Of a stretch of DNA of 17,328 bases, positions 6,264 to 14,351 are shown one piece after another. The position numbers and the translations under genes are program-made. The notes beneath the pieces were generated by a model. It ran no database searches, had not been told where the DNA came from, and was given only the letters and a program-made list of their open reading frames with translations. How positions within the stretch are numbered: the stretch's first letter is position 1; every line of letters begins with the position of its first letter. Source of the DNA: Eubacteriaceae bacterium UBA4266. Lineage in GTDB: Bacteria > Bacillota > Clostridia > Eubacteriales > Eubacteriaceae. The DNA lies in NCBI GenBank assembly GCA_002396065.1, contig DGWE01000015.1:1-17328 (forward strand). Reading direction: 5' to 3'.

Positions 6264-7316
6264 ATGGGTATTGTGACACTAATCGGCGCTGGCCAGATGG
6301 CTTCCGCGCTGACGTTTCCGCTGTTTGAAAATGGGAATGAAGTCCGCTTGGTCGGGACACCGTTGGACGGCGATGTAATCGCCAGACTGCGCGAAGACAA
6401 CTATCACATCAATCTGGACCGGACCCTGCACGAAGGGATCAAATATTACACCGTCGATCAGGTTGAAGAAGCGCTGGACGGTGCGGAATTGGTTGTCTGC
6501 GGGGTGTCGAGCTTCGGCGTCGATTGGTTCTTGAACAACATGTTCAAATTGATTCCGGAAGGAGTGCCGGTGATTTCCGTCACCAAAGGGATGATCGATC
6601 TGCCGGACGGCACGCTCCAGGTCTTCCCGGAATACTGGCAGGAACACATGCCGGAAGGGGTCAACGTGGAACTCTTCGCGATCGGCGGCCCGTGTACCGC
6701 CCGCGATTTGTCCGATCACGATCACTCCTTTGTCGCTTACTGCGGGAAGGATCTCGAAAAATTGGAATGGATCCGCAGCCACTTTGAAACGGATTATTAC
6801 CACATCGCGCTGACGGACGACGTCGTCGGCCTCGAAGCGGCGGTCGCGTTGAAGAACGGCTACGCCCTCGGCACCGCGATGGCCATCGGGCTGAAGAACC
6901 GCCTCGGCGACGACGGCATCGCCCACGTCAACTCGAAGTCCGCATTGTTCCAGCAGTCCGTCTGGGAAATGTACCAGCTGCTGGACATCGTCGGCGGCAA
7001 TCAGAAAATGATCATGTACGCGGCCGGCGACTTAGACGTCACCGTGGCCGGCGGGCGCAGCCGCAAAGTCGGACAGTACCTCGGCGAAGGCTACTCGATG
7101 CCGGAAATCGAAGAAAAACTGGCGGGTCAGACCCTCGAAGCGGTGGTCATCGCGACGAGAACAGCCCGTGCGGTCAAGGCGATGGCCAAGGCCGGCAAGG
7201 TCAAGGAATCGGATTTCCCGCTTCTGATGCACGTGGATCAATGCCTGAACCACGGCGCGAAGGTCGACATCCCGTGGAAGGATTTCCAGACCATCACGCG
7301 GGACGCGCTCAAATAA
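6264..7316 (+). CDS. NAD(P)-dependent glycerol-3-phosphate dehydrogenase-like (GpsA superfamily), copy 2
   Basis: This 350-residue paralogue of the minus-strand dehydrogenase carries the same altered nucleotide loop GAGQMASA (8-15). It also has VTKGM (106-110), GGPCTARDL (141-149), VALKNGYALG (194-203, Lys197), AAGDLDVT (253-260) and GGRSRK (263-268). The start has AAAGGAG (6251-6257) six bases upstream. It is the first gene of a two-gene unit with an FGGY kinase, which suggests the kinase makes the phosphate ester that this enzyme oxidises to a ketose phosphate. All Glu codons I read are GAA, a mark of high expression. The region downstream of about residue 115 is less conserved between the copies than the first 60, so the two may prefer different substrates. 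Plain glycerol 3-phosphate activity is not excluded. Confidence 0.88.
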   Translation: MGIVTLIGAGQMASALTFPLFENGNEVRLVGTPLDGDVIARLREDNYHINLDRTLHEGIKYYTVDQVEEALDGAELVVCGVSSFGVDWFLNNMFKLIPEGVPVISVTKGMIDLPDGTLQVFPEYWQEHMPEGVNVELFAIGGPCTARDLSDHDHSFVAYCGKDLEKLEWIRSHFETDYYHIALTDDVVGLEAAVALKNGYALGTAMAIGLKNRLGDDGIAHVNSKSALFQQSVWEMYQLLDIVGGNQKMIMYAAGDLDVTVAGGRSRKVGQYLGEGYSMPEIEEKLAGQTLEAVVIATRTARAVKAMAKAGKVKESDFPLLMHVDQCLNHGAKVDIPWKDFQTITRDALK

Positions 7317-7351
7317 TTTAAACGGAAAAATCAATCAAAATTGAATAGGCC

Positions 7352-7380
7352 GGGTAAACGGAAGGGGGAGCCGTTTATCC
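7352..7380 (+). other. Intercistronic hairpin between GpsA-like 2 and the kinase
   Basis: GGGTAAACGG (7352-7361) pairs with CCGTTTATCC (7371-7380) over 10 base pairs with one G-U and a 9-base purine loop. No T-run follows, so it is not a standard terminator. It may be an RNA processing or stability element between the two cistrons. Confidence 0.55.
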
Positions 7381-7422
7381 AGACAGGCACAATCCTCCCA
7401 AAACGAATAAGGAGATACACAG

Positions 7423-8928
7423 ATGAAATACGTATTGGGACTGGATTTGGGCACAAGTAGCATCAAAACGGTGCTGTTTGACCAAAATGGCAAAGAAGTG
7501 GCACAACGCAGCGTGGAATATCCCGTCTATCAGCCGCACAACGGCTGGTCCGAGCAGGATCCGGACGACTGGTACGAAGCGGGGGTCACGACGATCCGCT
7601 ACTGCCTCGACATTTCGGGGGTGGCCGGCGAAGACGTCGCCGCCATCGGCATCGCCGGGCAGATGATGGGCGCGGTCCTTCTGGACAGCAAGGGCCAGCC
7701 GCTGCGCCGGGCCATTCTCTGGAACGACGCGAGAACGTCGGAAGCGGCGGAATCGGTTAGAAAGCTCATCGGCGACGACACGATGATGCGCATCAACTGC
7801 AACCCGGTGCGCCCGGGCCTGACCGCGGCGAAGATCCAGTGGGTCAAAGAAAACGAACCGGAAATCTGGGCCAAGACGGCGCACATTCTGCTGCCGAAGG
7901 ATTACCTGCGCTACCGCCTGACCGGCGAATACGCGACAGAAGTGTCCGACGCCTCCGCGATGCAGCTGCTGGACGTGCGCAACCGCTGCTGGTCGCCTGA
8001 ACTCCTCGCCGCGATGGAAATCAAGGAATCTCAGCTGGGCAAGATGTACGAATCCACCGACGTGACCGGTCAGCTGACCAAGGACGTCGCCGGACTCCTC
8101 GGCCTTCCGGAAAAGACCATTGTCGTCGGCGGGGCTGGGGATAACGCAGCCGGCGCGGTCGGCACAGGGGTTGTCGCCCAGGGCCGCGCGATGACGACCA
8201 TCGGCACCTCGGGGACGGTCTTCGCCTACTGCGACGAACCGATGATGGACGAAAAGGCCAGAGTGTACACCTTCTGTATGGCGGTGCCGGGCGCCTGGCA
8301 TTTCATGGGCTCGGTCAACTCGGCGGGCAACTCCCTGAAATGGTACCGCAATACCTTCTATCCGTCCGACAAGGAATACGAACAGATCAACAAGGACGCC
8401 CTTAAATCCGCGCCGGGCGCCAACAATCTGATCTACATGCCTTATCTGACCGGTGAACAGTCACCTCACTTCGATTTGAAATGCCGTGCCGGATTTGTCG
8501 GCTTGTCCGCGACCCACACCATCTGCGACGTGACCCGCGCCGTCATGGAAGGGATCACCTACGCGATGCGCGACGTGCTCGAAGCCATTCGCGAATCGGG
8601 CGTTCATCCGGATGTGATGCGCCTCTGCGGCGGCGGCTCCAAGAGCCCGTTCTGGCGTCAGCTCTGCGCCGATATCTATAACCTGCCGGTGGTGCTGCCG
8701 GATATGAACTCAGCCAACTCGACGGCCCTTGGCGGCGCGATTTTGGCGATGGTCGGCGCCGGCATGTACGACTCTGTCGAAGAAGCCTGCGACAAGATCA
8801 TCAAGATGCGCGACGAATCCTTCACACCGGATCCGGCAACCCGCGAAGTCTACGACAAGACCTACGCCGCCTTCGACAAGCTGTACCCGCAGCTGAAGGA
8901 CAACTTCGCAGAAATTCTCGACATTTAA
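7423..8928 (+). CDS. FGGY-family carbohydrate kinase, xylulokinase-like
   Basis: This 501-residue cytosolic kinase phosphorylates a sugar or polyol with ATP. The N-terminal FGGY domain begins GLDLGTSSIK (6-15), carries WSEQDPDDW (42-50) and ILWNDAR (98-104), and has LPKDYLRYRLTGEYATEVSDAS (157-178, long XylB-like stretch). The catalytic base is Asp240 in GGAGDNAAGAVG; IGTSG (260-264) contributes to ATP binding and GGG near 412 lies in the C-terminal domain. Overall it resembles E. coli XylB, but the substrate loop GQMHG is GQMMG here (79-83), replacing the His that XylB uses for xylulose. The start has AAGGAGA (7409-7415) seven bases upstream. It sits 106 bases after GpsA-like 2 and probably shares its promoter. 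Glu codons are almost all GAA. The substrate could be D-xylulose or a polyol such as a tetritol or pentitol. Confidence 0.9.
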   Translation: MKYVLGLDLGTSSIKTVLFDQNGKEVAQRSVEYPVYQPHNGWSEQDPDDWYEAGVTTIRYCLDISGVAGEDVAAIGIAGQMMGAVLLDSKGQPLRRAILWNDARTSEAAESVRKLIGDDTMMRINCNPVRPGLTAAKIQWVKENEPEIWAKTAHILLPKDYLRYRLTGEYATEVSDASAMQLLDVRNRCWSPELLAAMEIKESQLGKMYESTDVTGQLTKDVAGLLGLPEKTIVVGGAGDNAAGAVGTGVVAQGRAMTTIGTSGTVFAYCDEPMMDEKARVYTFCMAVPGAWHFMGSVNSAGNSLKWYRNTFYPSDKEYEQINKDALKSAPGANNLIYMPYLTGEQSPHFDLKCRAGFVGLSATHTICDVTRAVMEGITYAMRDVLEAIRESGVHPDVMRLCGGGSKSPFWRQLCADIYNLPVVLPDMNSANSTALGGAILAMVGAGMYDSVEEACDKIIKMRDESFTPDPATREVYDKTYAAFDKLYPQLKDNFAEILDI

Positions 8929-8988
8929 ACACGTCTGTACACCTGTAATGTAAGCTCAATTTTTCTCTTCATAAAAAAATAAAAGGCT

Positions 8989-9021
8989 AAGCCCCTCGAT
9001 CCTTTCGGTCGAGGGGCTTTT
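8989..9021 (+). terminator. Terminator of the GpsA-like 2 / kinase operon
   Basis: AAGCCCCTCGA (8989-8999) pairs perfectly with TCGAGGGGCTT (9009-9019) around a 9-base loop, followed by a short T-run. It separates this operon from the osmolyte transporter. Confidence 0.8.
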
Positions 9022-9041
9022 GCCTGTTTAAGTTAAGGCAT

Positions 9042-9070
9042 TTGAATTAATAGTTTAGTTGTGTTAATAT
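9042..9070 (+). promoter_or_regulatory. Possible promoter of the osmoprotectant transporter operon
   Basis: TTGAAT (9042-9047), a 17-base spacer and TAATAT (9065-9070) are a moderate match to the consensus. The whole stretch is AT-rich, so other choices (TATTAT at 9068-9073) remain possible. Confidence 0.35.
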
Positions 9071-9131
9071 TATAAAGTGTATTTTACTTATCTATTAGCA
9101 AAAATAAACTATAGAAGGGAATGAGAGAGCG

Positions 9132-10283
9132 TTGCTTCGATTGGAACACGTTCAAAAACGGTTTAAAGACAAAGTAGTTATTCAGGACTTGTCCTTAGAG
9201 GTGCACGACGGAGAGCTGTTGGTGTTGATCGGCCCGAGCGGATGCGGCAAAACCACCACGTTAAAGATGATGAACCGGCTGCTGCCCCTATCCGGCGGTC
9301 ACATTTACGTCGACGGCGAGGACATCGCCGCCTTGGACCCGGTGAAGCTCAGGCGCAACATGGGCTACGTGATTCAGCAGGGCGGGCTGTTTCCCCATAT
9401 GACGGTGCGGCAGAACATCGAAATCATCGAAAAGCTGGAAAAGCGGCCGAAGGACGAAATGACGGCGCGGACACGGGAGCTGATGGCCATGATCGGCCTG
9501 GACCCCGAGGAATATTTGGACCGCTACCCGGCGGAGCTGTCCGGCGGCCAGCAGCAGCGCGTCGGGGTGGCCCGGGCGCTGGCGACCGACCCCGAGTACG
9601 TGCTGTTCGACGAGCCCTTTTCGGCCCTCGACCCGCCGACGCGGATGGCCCTTCAGGATGAGGTGGTCAGCCTCCACGAAAAGCTGAACAAGACGATGAT
9701 CTTTGTGACCCATGACATGGACGAGGCGATCAAAATCGCGGACCGCATCTGCCTGATGAAGGACGGCGAGATCGTCCAGCTGGACACGTCGGAGAACATC
9801 CTGCGCCATCCGGCCAACGATTTCGTCTCAGACTTCGTCGGCAGCGGGCGGATCTGGAGTGCGCCGGAATTCATCCGCGCCCAGGACATCATGATCGATC
9901 ACCCGGTTAAATGCCGGGGCGATTTGACGGTAGAGGGATGTATCATCCGCATTCAGACCTACCGGGTCAGCTCGCTGATGGTGGTGGACAAGGCCGGGCG
10001 TTTGATCGGTGTCGTCGACAAAAGCGTGTTCAGCAAGCGGCCAAGGCCGGACGCGCAGGCAGACGCGGTAATGCGGCCAGTGCGCTTCAGCGTACACCCC
10101 GAGGATCAGCTGATCGACATGGTCAAGGCGATTCCGGCGGAGGACGTCGGGCGGATCAACGACATCCCGGTCGTGGACGGGGATAACCGGCTCGTCGGCC
10201 TCGTCACCAACAACAATATCGTGTCGAAGTTTATTCGGCCCTGGCTCGCTGACGCGGAAGCCGAAGAAGGTGATGGGCGATGA
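9132..10283 (+). CDS. opuCA: Glycine betaine/carnitine/choline ABC transporter ATP-binding protein with CBS domains
   Basis: This 383-residue ATPase energises an OpuC/OpuB-type osmolyte importer. Walker A GPSGCGKT is at 34-41, the Q-loop QQGG at 82-85, the signature LSGGQQQR at 136-143, Walker B VLFDEP at 157-162 and the switch His in VTHDMDEA at 192-199. Two CBS domains follow (about 250-305 and 311-368), the module that senses ionic strength in OpuA-type systems. The start codon is a TTG at 9132: it gives the typical MLRLEHVQKRF beginning, and no in-frame ATG fits. AAGGGA (9115-9120) is 11 bases upstream, a long spacing that suggests modest translation. Its last codons overlap the next gene by four bases (ATGA), so the two are translationally coupled. 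Glu codons mix GAG and GAA (about 16:11). Confidence 0.93.
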   Translation: MLRLEHVQKRFKDKVVIQDLSLEVHDGELLVLIGPSGCGKTTTLKMMNRLLPLSGGHIYVDGEDIAALDPVKLRRNMGYVIQQGGLFPHMTVRQNIEIIEKLEKRPKDEMTARTRELMAMIGLDPEEYLDRYPAELSGGQQQRVGVARALATDPEYVLFDEPFSALDPPTRMALQDEVVSLHEKLNKTMIFVTHDMDEAIKIADRICLMKDGEIVQLDTSENILRHPANDFVSDFVGSGRIWSAPEFIRAQDIMIDHPVKCRGDLTVEGCIIRIQTYRVSSLMVVDKAGRLIGVVDKSVFSKRPRPDAQADAVMRPVRFSVHPEDQLIDMVKAIPAEDVGRINDIPVVDGDNRLVGLVTNNNIVSKFIRPWLADAEAEEGDGR

Positions 10284-11857
10284 TTAAATTGTGGTTTTAC
10301 ATGGTCCATCACGGCGCGGAAATTTGGAAGCTGACGGTCGAGCACATCGAGATGACCGCCATCGCCGTCGGCATCGCGATTTTAATCGGCGTGCCCCTGG
10401 GCATTCTGATCAGCTACGTCAAAAAGCTGGACAAGCCCATTATCGGCGCGGCGAACGTGGTGCAGGCGATCCCGAGCATGGCCCTCCTTGGGCTGATGAT
10501 TCCCCTTTTGGGCATCGGCCAGAAGCCGGCGATCGTGATGGTCATTATTTATTCGCTGCTGCCGATTATCAAGAACACCTACATCGGCATCGCGGACATC
10601 GATCCGCAGACCATCGAGTCAGCGAGGGGTATCGGGATGAGCCGGGGCCAGATTTTAAGAAAGGTGCAGCTGCCGCTGGCCCTGCCGGTGATCATGGCCG
10701 GGGTGCGGATTTCCGCGGTCACCGCCGTCGGCCTGATGACGATGGGCGCCTTCATCGGGGCGAGCGGTCTCGGCTACATGATCTTTTCCGGGATCCGAAC
10801 GGTCAATAATTATCAAATTCTCGCCGGGGCGATTCCGGCCTGTATCCTGGCGCTGGTCGTCGACTGGCTGATGGGGCTGGTGGAAAAGCTCGTGACGCCC
10901 ATCAGCCTCCAGAAGGATTTCGGCACGGACCGGAAAGTACTGCGCCGGAAGCGGAAACATCAGAAAATCATTTTAATCACCGCGGCCTGTTTAATCGGCA
11001 CGGCGATCGTCGGCAGCGCGGTGAGCTCGCGGGCAGCGTCGAAGGGCCAAATCGTGATCGGCAGCAAGGATTACACGGAGCAGCTGGTGCTCTGTCATAT
11101 TTATTCGGATTATATTGAGGCACATACAAATCTGAAATGCGTGCCCAAGGAAAACCTCGGCGGCACCCAGGTCTGCTACGAAGCGCTGAAAAGCGGAAAG
11201 ATCGACATGTACGTCGATTATACCGGGACGCTGTACGGCGACATTTTAAAGAAAAGCGGCGAGACCGATATGGATCGGGTCTACCAGATCTGTAAAAAGA
11301 ATCTGAAGCCCCAGGGCATTACGCTGATGCACCAATGCGCGTTCAACAACACCTACACCCTGTCGGTGCTGCCGGAGACGGCTCAGAAATACAACCTGCA
11401 CACCATTGGGGACGTGGCGGCCAAATCTGGGCAGCTGCGCCTCGGCACGACACTGGAATTTTTAAACCGCAACGATTGCCTAAAGGCCCTCGAGCGGCAG
11501 TATCCGGGGATTCATTTCGCTAAGCAGTCCGGCATCGACAGCTCGCCGCGGTACACGGCGATTCAAAACCACGAGATCGACGTGACCGACGCCTTTGCCA
11601 CTGACGGGATGCTGAAGAAATACCATTTGACGGTGATGAAGGACACGGACCACGTCTTCCCGCCCTATTACGCGGTGCCCTGCGTGAAGACGACAACCCT
11701 TCAGAAATATCCGGAACTCAAAAAGGCGATTAACGCGCTGGCGCCTCACCTCACCGAAAAGCGGATGCGCCAGATGAATTACGAGGTGGACGTCAAGGGA
11801 AGAGACCCTGCCGAGGTAGCACGGGATTTCCTCAATCGGGAGGGGTTACTCAAGTAA
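10280..11857 (+). CDS. Fused permease and substrate-binding protein of an OpuC-type osmoprotectant importer
   Basis: This 525-residue protein combines two components usually encoded separately. Residues 1-215 are the permease, with several hydrophobic helices and the ATPase-contact loop ESARGIGMSRGQILRKVQLP (113-132). A membrane anchor follows at about 229-248. Residues 256-525 form an OpuCC/ProX-like binding domain, marked by IGSKDYTEQ (260-268), YVDYTGT (311-317) and VTDAFATDG (435-443). The tyrosines fit quaternary-amine binding. The topology puts the binding domain outside the cell, tethered to the permease. The ATG overlaps the end of the ATPase gene by four bases. Likely ligands are glycine betaine, carnitine, choline or proline betaine; specificity cannot be read with confidence. 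A bidirectional terminator follows at once. Confidence 0.92.
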   Translation: MIKLWFYMVHHGAEIWKLTVEHIEMTAIAVGIAILIGVPLGILISYVKKLDKPIIGAANVVQAIPSMALLGLMIPLLGIGQKPAIVMVIIYSLLPIIKNTYIGIADIDPQTIESARGIGMSRGQILRKVQLPLALPVIMAGVRISAVTAVGLMTMGAFIGASGLGYMIFSGIRTVNNYQILAGAIPACILALVVDWLMGLVEKLVTPISLQKDFGTDRKVLRRKRKHQKIILITAACLIGTAIVGSAVSSRAASKGQIVIGSKDYTEQLVLCHIYSDYIEAHTNLKCVPKENLGGTQVCYEALKSGKIDMYVDYTGTLYGDILKKSGETDMDRVYQICKKNLKPQGITLMHQCAFNNTYTLSVLPETAQKYNLHTIGDVAAKSGQLRLGTTLEFLNRNDCLKALERQYPGIHFAKQSGIDSSPRYTAIQNHEIDVTDAFATDGMLKKYHLTVMKDTDHVFPPYYAVPCVKTTTLQKYPELKKAINALAPHLTEKRMRQMNYEVDVKGRDPAEVARDFLNREGLLK

Positions 11858-11867
11858 AAAAATAAAG

Positions 11868-11899
11868 ACCAGACAAATCGAAACTTGTCTGGTTTTTTT
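11868..11899. terminator. Bidirectional terminator (osmolyte importer / P-type ATPase)
   Basis: ACCAGACAA (11868-11876) pairs perfectly with TTGTCTGGT (11885-11893), followed by a seven-T run. An A-run lies left of the stem (about 11856-11862), so it can also serve the convergent metal ATPase gene. Confidence 0.88.
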
Positions 11900-11917
11900 G
11901 ATACGCTGAGAGGGGAA

Positions 11918-14320
11918 TTAAGCAGGACTGGCCTGCGTCTTCGTTTCGAGGCGGCGCTTTTTGTAGAGAATCCGAATCGAGTTGAGCACGCAGAGCATGG
12001 CGACGCCGGTGTCGGCGAAAACCGCGAACCACATATTGGCGAAGCCGAGGAGCCCGAGGATCATGACGGCGGCCTTGACTGACAGCGCGAAAATGATGTT
12101 GGCCCAAGAGACCCGTTTGGTCTGGGCGGCGATGTCGAGAGCGGTCGGGATCGCGTCGAGGTCCGAATTCATAAAGACGACGTCGGCCGCTTCGATGGCG
12201 GCGTCCGCGCCGCTGCCCATGGCCGCACCGACGTCAGCCCCGGCGAGTACCGGCGCGTCGTTGATACCGTCGCCGACGAACATCGCGCTGCCCTTTTGTT
12301 CGCGGATCTGTTTGAGGGCTGCGAGCTTGTCTTCCGGCAGCAGCTTGGCGTACACGGTGTCGATGCCGGTCTTTTCAGCCACGGCCTTGGCGTTGGCTTC
12401 CGTGTCGCCGGTGAGCATCACGGTGGTGAGGCCGGCCTGCTTGATTCGGCCGATGGCGTCGGCCGCTTCGCGCTTGATGGTGTCGGCGATGACGAGCGTG
12501 CCGGCAAAGGTGCCGTCCACCGCGACGTAAACCGGGGTGCCGTAGGCGGTGTCCGCCGGCACATTTGGAATGCCGTTTGCGGCCATCAGCTTTGCGTTGC
12601 CGACGAGGACGGTCTGCCCGTCGATGTCGGCGGTGAGGCCCTGCCCTGCCGTTTCGACGACGCCGGCGGCCGAGGCGATGTCCAGATCGTCGTGCTTCGC
12701 GCGCTGGACGATGCTCATGCCGATCGGGTGGTTGGAGTGGGCTTCAGCCGCGGCGGTCAGCGCGAGGAGTTCACTTTCGCTCATGCCGTTTGCCGGCGTG
12801 ACGGACTGCACTACGAAATTGCCTTCGGTGATCGTGCCGGTTTTGTCGAAGACGACGTTTTTCACTGTGTCCATAGATTCCAGCGCGAGCCCGCCCTTAA
12901 AAAGGATGCCGAGCTTCGACCCGGCGCCGATGCCGGAGAAATAGGCGAGGGGCACCGAGAGCACCAGCGCGCAGGGGCAGGAGATGACGAGGAAGGACAG
13001 CGCGGTGTAAATCCATTTGCTCCAGCTCGCCCCGCCGAGTAACGGCGGCAGCACAGCGGTGCCGATGGCGACGAACACGACGAAAGGCGTGTAGTATTTC
13101 GAGAAGCGGCTGATGAACCGGTCCATCTTCGGTTTGGAGGCCGCCGCGTTTTCGACGGCGTCGAGAATCCGGGTGACCATCGAATCGCTCAAAGGCTTGT
13201 CGACCCGCAGGGTCAGCGTGCCGGCGGTGTTGACACAGCCCGAGACGACTTCGTCCCCGGCCTTGACGGCAACCGGCACCGGTTCGCCGGTAACCGGCGA
13301 AGTGTCAATTTGGGAATGGCCTTCGACGACGGTGCCGTCCAGCGGGATGCGGTCTCCGGCGTGGACGAGGACCAGATCGCCGACCTTGGCGTCTTCAGAG
13401 GGGATGACTTCGGTCTTGCCGCCTTCTGTGACCAGATGCACCACTTCAGGTCTTAGGTCCGCAGCTTCCATGATTTGGGAGCGGCTGCGTTCCGTGGCCT
13501 TGTCTTCGAAAAACTCTCCGATGCGGTAGAACAGCATGACCCCGACGGCCTCAGGCCATTGGCGGATGGCAAAGGCCCCGAGGGTCGCGACCGCCATCAG
13601 GAAGTGTTCGTCGAAGAACTGCCCCTTGATGAGCATCCGGATGGCGACGGCGACAATCGGCAGGCCGATCACGGCGTAGGCGCCGAGGTAAAAGCCGATC
13701 CAGAGCGAGGAGGAAAAGCCCGTGTGCTCGAACACCTCGCCGCAGGCGAAGAGAATCGCGCCGAGGATCAACTGAATTTTCGAATAGCCTTCGCCGAAGA
13801 ACCATTCGGAAAGCCCGACGGCTTCCGTTTCTTCTTCCTGTGCGTGATGGGCGTGGCGTTCGGCGATGGTGCAGCCGGGTTCGAGACGGTCGGCCACCGT
13901 GTTGAGGATGCCGAGGAAACGGTCCGGGTCCTTCGCTCTGACCTGGACGACGCCAGCGGTGAAAGAGATCGACACGGCTTCGAGCCCTTCGATCTGGCGC
14001 ACGCCGCGTTCGACCTTGGCCGCGCAGTCCGCGCAGTCGAGCCCCTGAATGCTGTAGAGCTTGGTCGTCGCCTCCTGAGGCGGGCAGGTGCAGCGGTCCA
14101 TCGGCTGACTGCATTTCGAGCAGGTGATGTGGTGAGCTGTTAAGTCGGAAGGATTCAGCTCAGCCGCTTCGTGATCGTGGTGATGATCGTGATCGCAGCA
14201 ACAGTGTTCATCGTGGTGATCGTGTTCGTGGCCGCAGTGGTCATGATCGTGATGATGTGCATGGTGATCGTGGCAGCAGGATGCGCCATGTTCAGCTGGT
14301 GAATTTTCTTTAAAGGCCAT
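11918..14320 (-). CDS. Heavy-metal P1B-type ATPase (Zn/Cd/Pb exporter, ZntA/CadA type)
   Basis: This 800-residue membrane pump exports divalent soft metals. In order it has a His/Cys-rich stretch (11-50, with 19 His and 6 Cys), a cysteine cluster CSKC...CTC (67-79), one HMA domain with GLDCADC (93-99), and a short second His patch (HAHHA, 156-160). Then come the membrane and catalytic parts: TGE (344-346), the CPC metal site in SCPCALVLS (447-455), DKTGT with phosphorylated Asp492, HP (531-532), TGDT (637-640) and GDGINDAP (683-690). Lys749 and FADTG Asp770 in the last helices match the pair typical of Zn/Cd/Pb (P1B-2) pumps. The start has AAGGAGA (14328-14333 on the plus strand) upstream. 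The promoter carries an ArsR/SmtB-like palindrome, but no such regulator gene is next to it. Confidence 0.94.
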   Translation of the reverse strand: MAFKENSPAEHGASCCHDHHAHHHDHDHCGHEHDHHDEHCCCDHDHHHDHEAAELNPSDLTAHHITCSKCSQPMDRCTCPPQEATTKLYSIQGLDCADCAAKVERGVRQIEGLEAVSISFTAGVVQVRAKDPDRFLGILNTVADRLEPGCTIAERHAHHAQEEETEAVGLSEWFFGEGYSKIQLILGAILFACGEVFEHTGFSSSLWIGFYLGAYAVIGLPIVAVAIRMLIKGQFFDEHFLMAVATLGAFAIRQWPEAVGVMLFYRIGEFFEDKATERSRSQIMEAADLRPEVVHLVTEGGKTEVIPSEDAKVGDLVLVHAGDRIPLDGTVVEGHSQIDTSPVTGEPVPVAVKAGDEVVSGCVNTAGTLTLRVDKPLSDSMVTRILDAVENAAASKPKMDRFISRFSKYYTPFVVFVAIGTAVLPPLLGGASWSKWIYTALSFLVISCPCALVLSVPLAYFSGIGAGSKLGILFKGGLALESMDTVKNVVFDKTGTITEGNFVVQSVTPANGMSESELLALTAAAEAHSNHPIGMSIVQRAKHDDLDIASAAGVVETAGQGLTADIDGQTVLVGNAKLMAANGIPNVPADTAYGTPVYVAVDGTFAGTLVIADTIKREAADAIGRIKQAGLTTVMLTGDTEANAKAVAEKTGIDTVYAKLLPEDKLAALKQIREQKGSAMFVGDGINDAPVLAGADVGAAMGSGADAAIEAADVVFMNSDLDAIPTALDIAAQTKRVSWANIIFALSVKAAVMILGLLGFANMWFAVFADTGVAMLCVLNSIRILYKKRRLETKTQASPA

Positions 14321-14351
14321 AATGGTTCTCCTTAAAATAAACTACAACGTA

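Noticed and set aside
2883..7316. Transposon-type composite explaining the inverted gene arrangement
   Set aside because: No transposase, terminal inverted repeats or target duplications are visible, and the paralogues have diverged well beyond a recent duplication.
7331..7344. Small TCAAT/ATTGA hairpin after GpsA-like 2
   Set aside because: Only five AT-rich pairs with no T-run; too weak to call a terminator.
12296..13042. Plus-strand open frames opposite the metal ATPase
   Set aside because: The opposite strand encodes an intact P-type ATPase with all motifs; the plus-strand frames have no family features or start signals.
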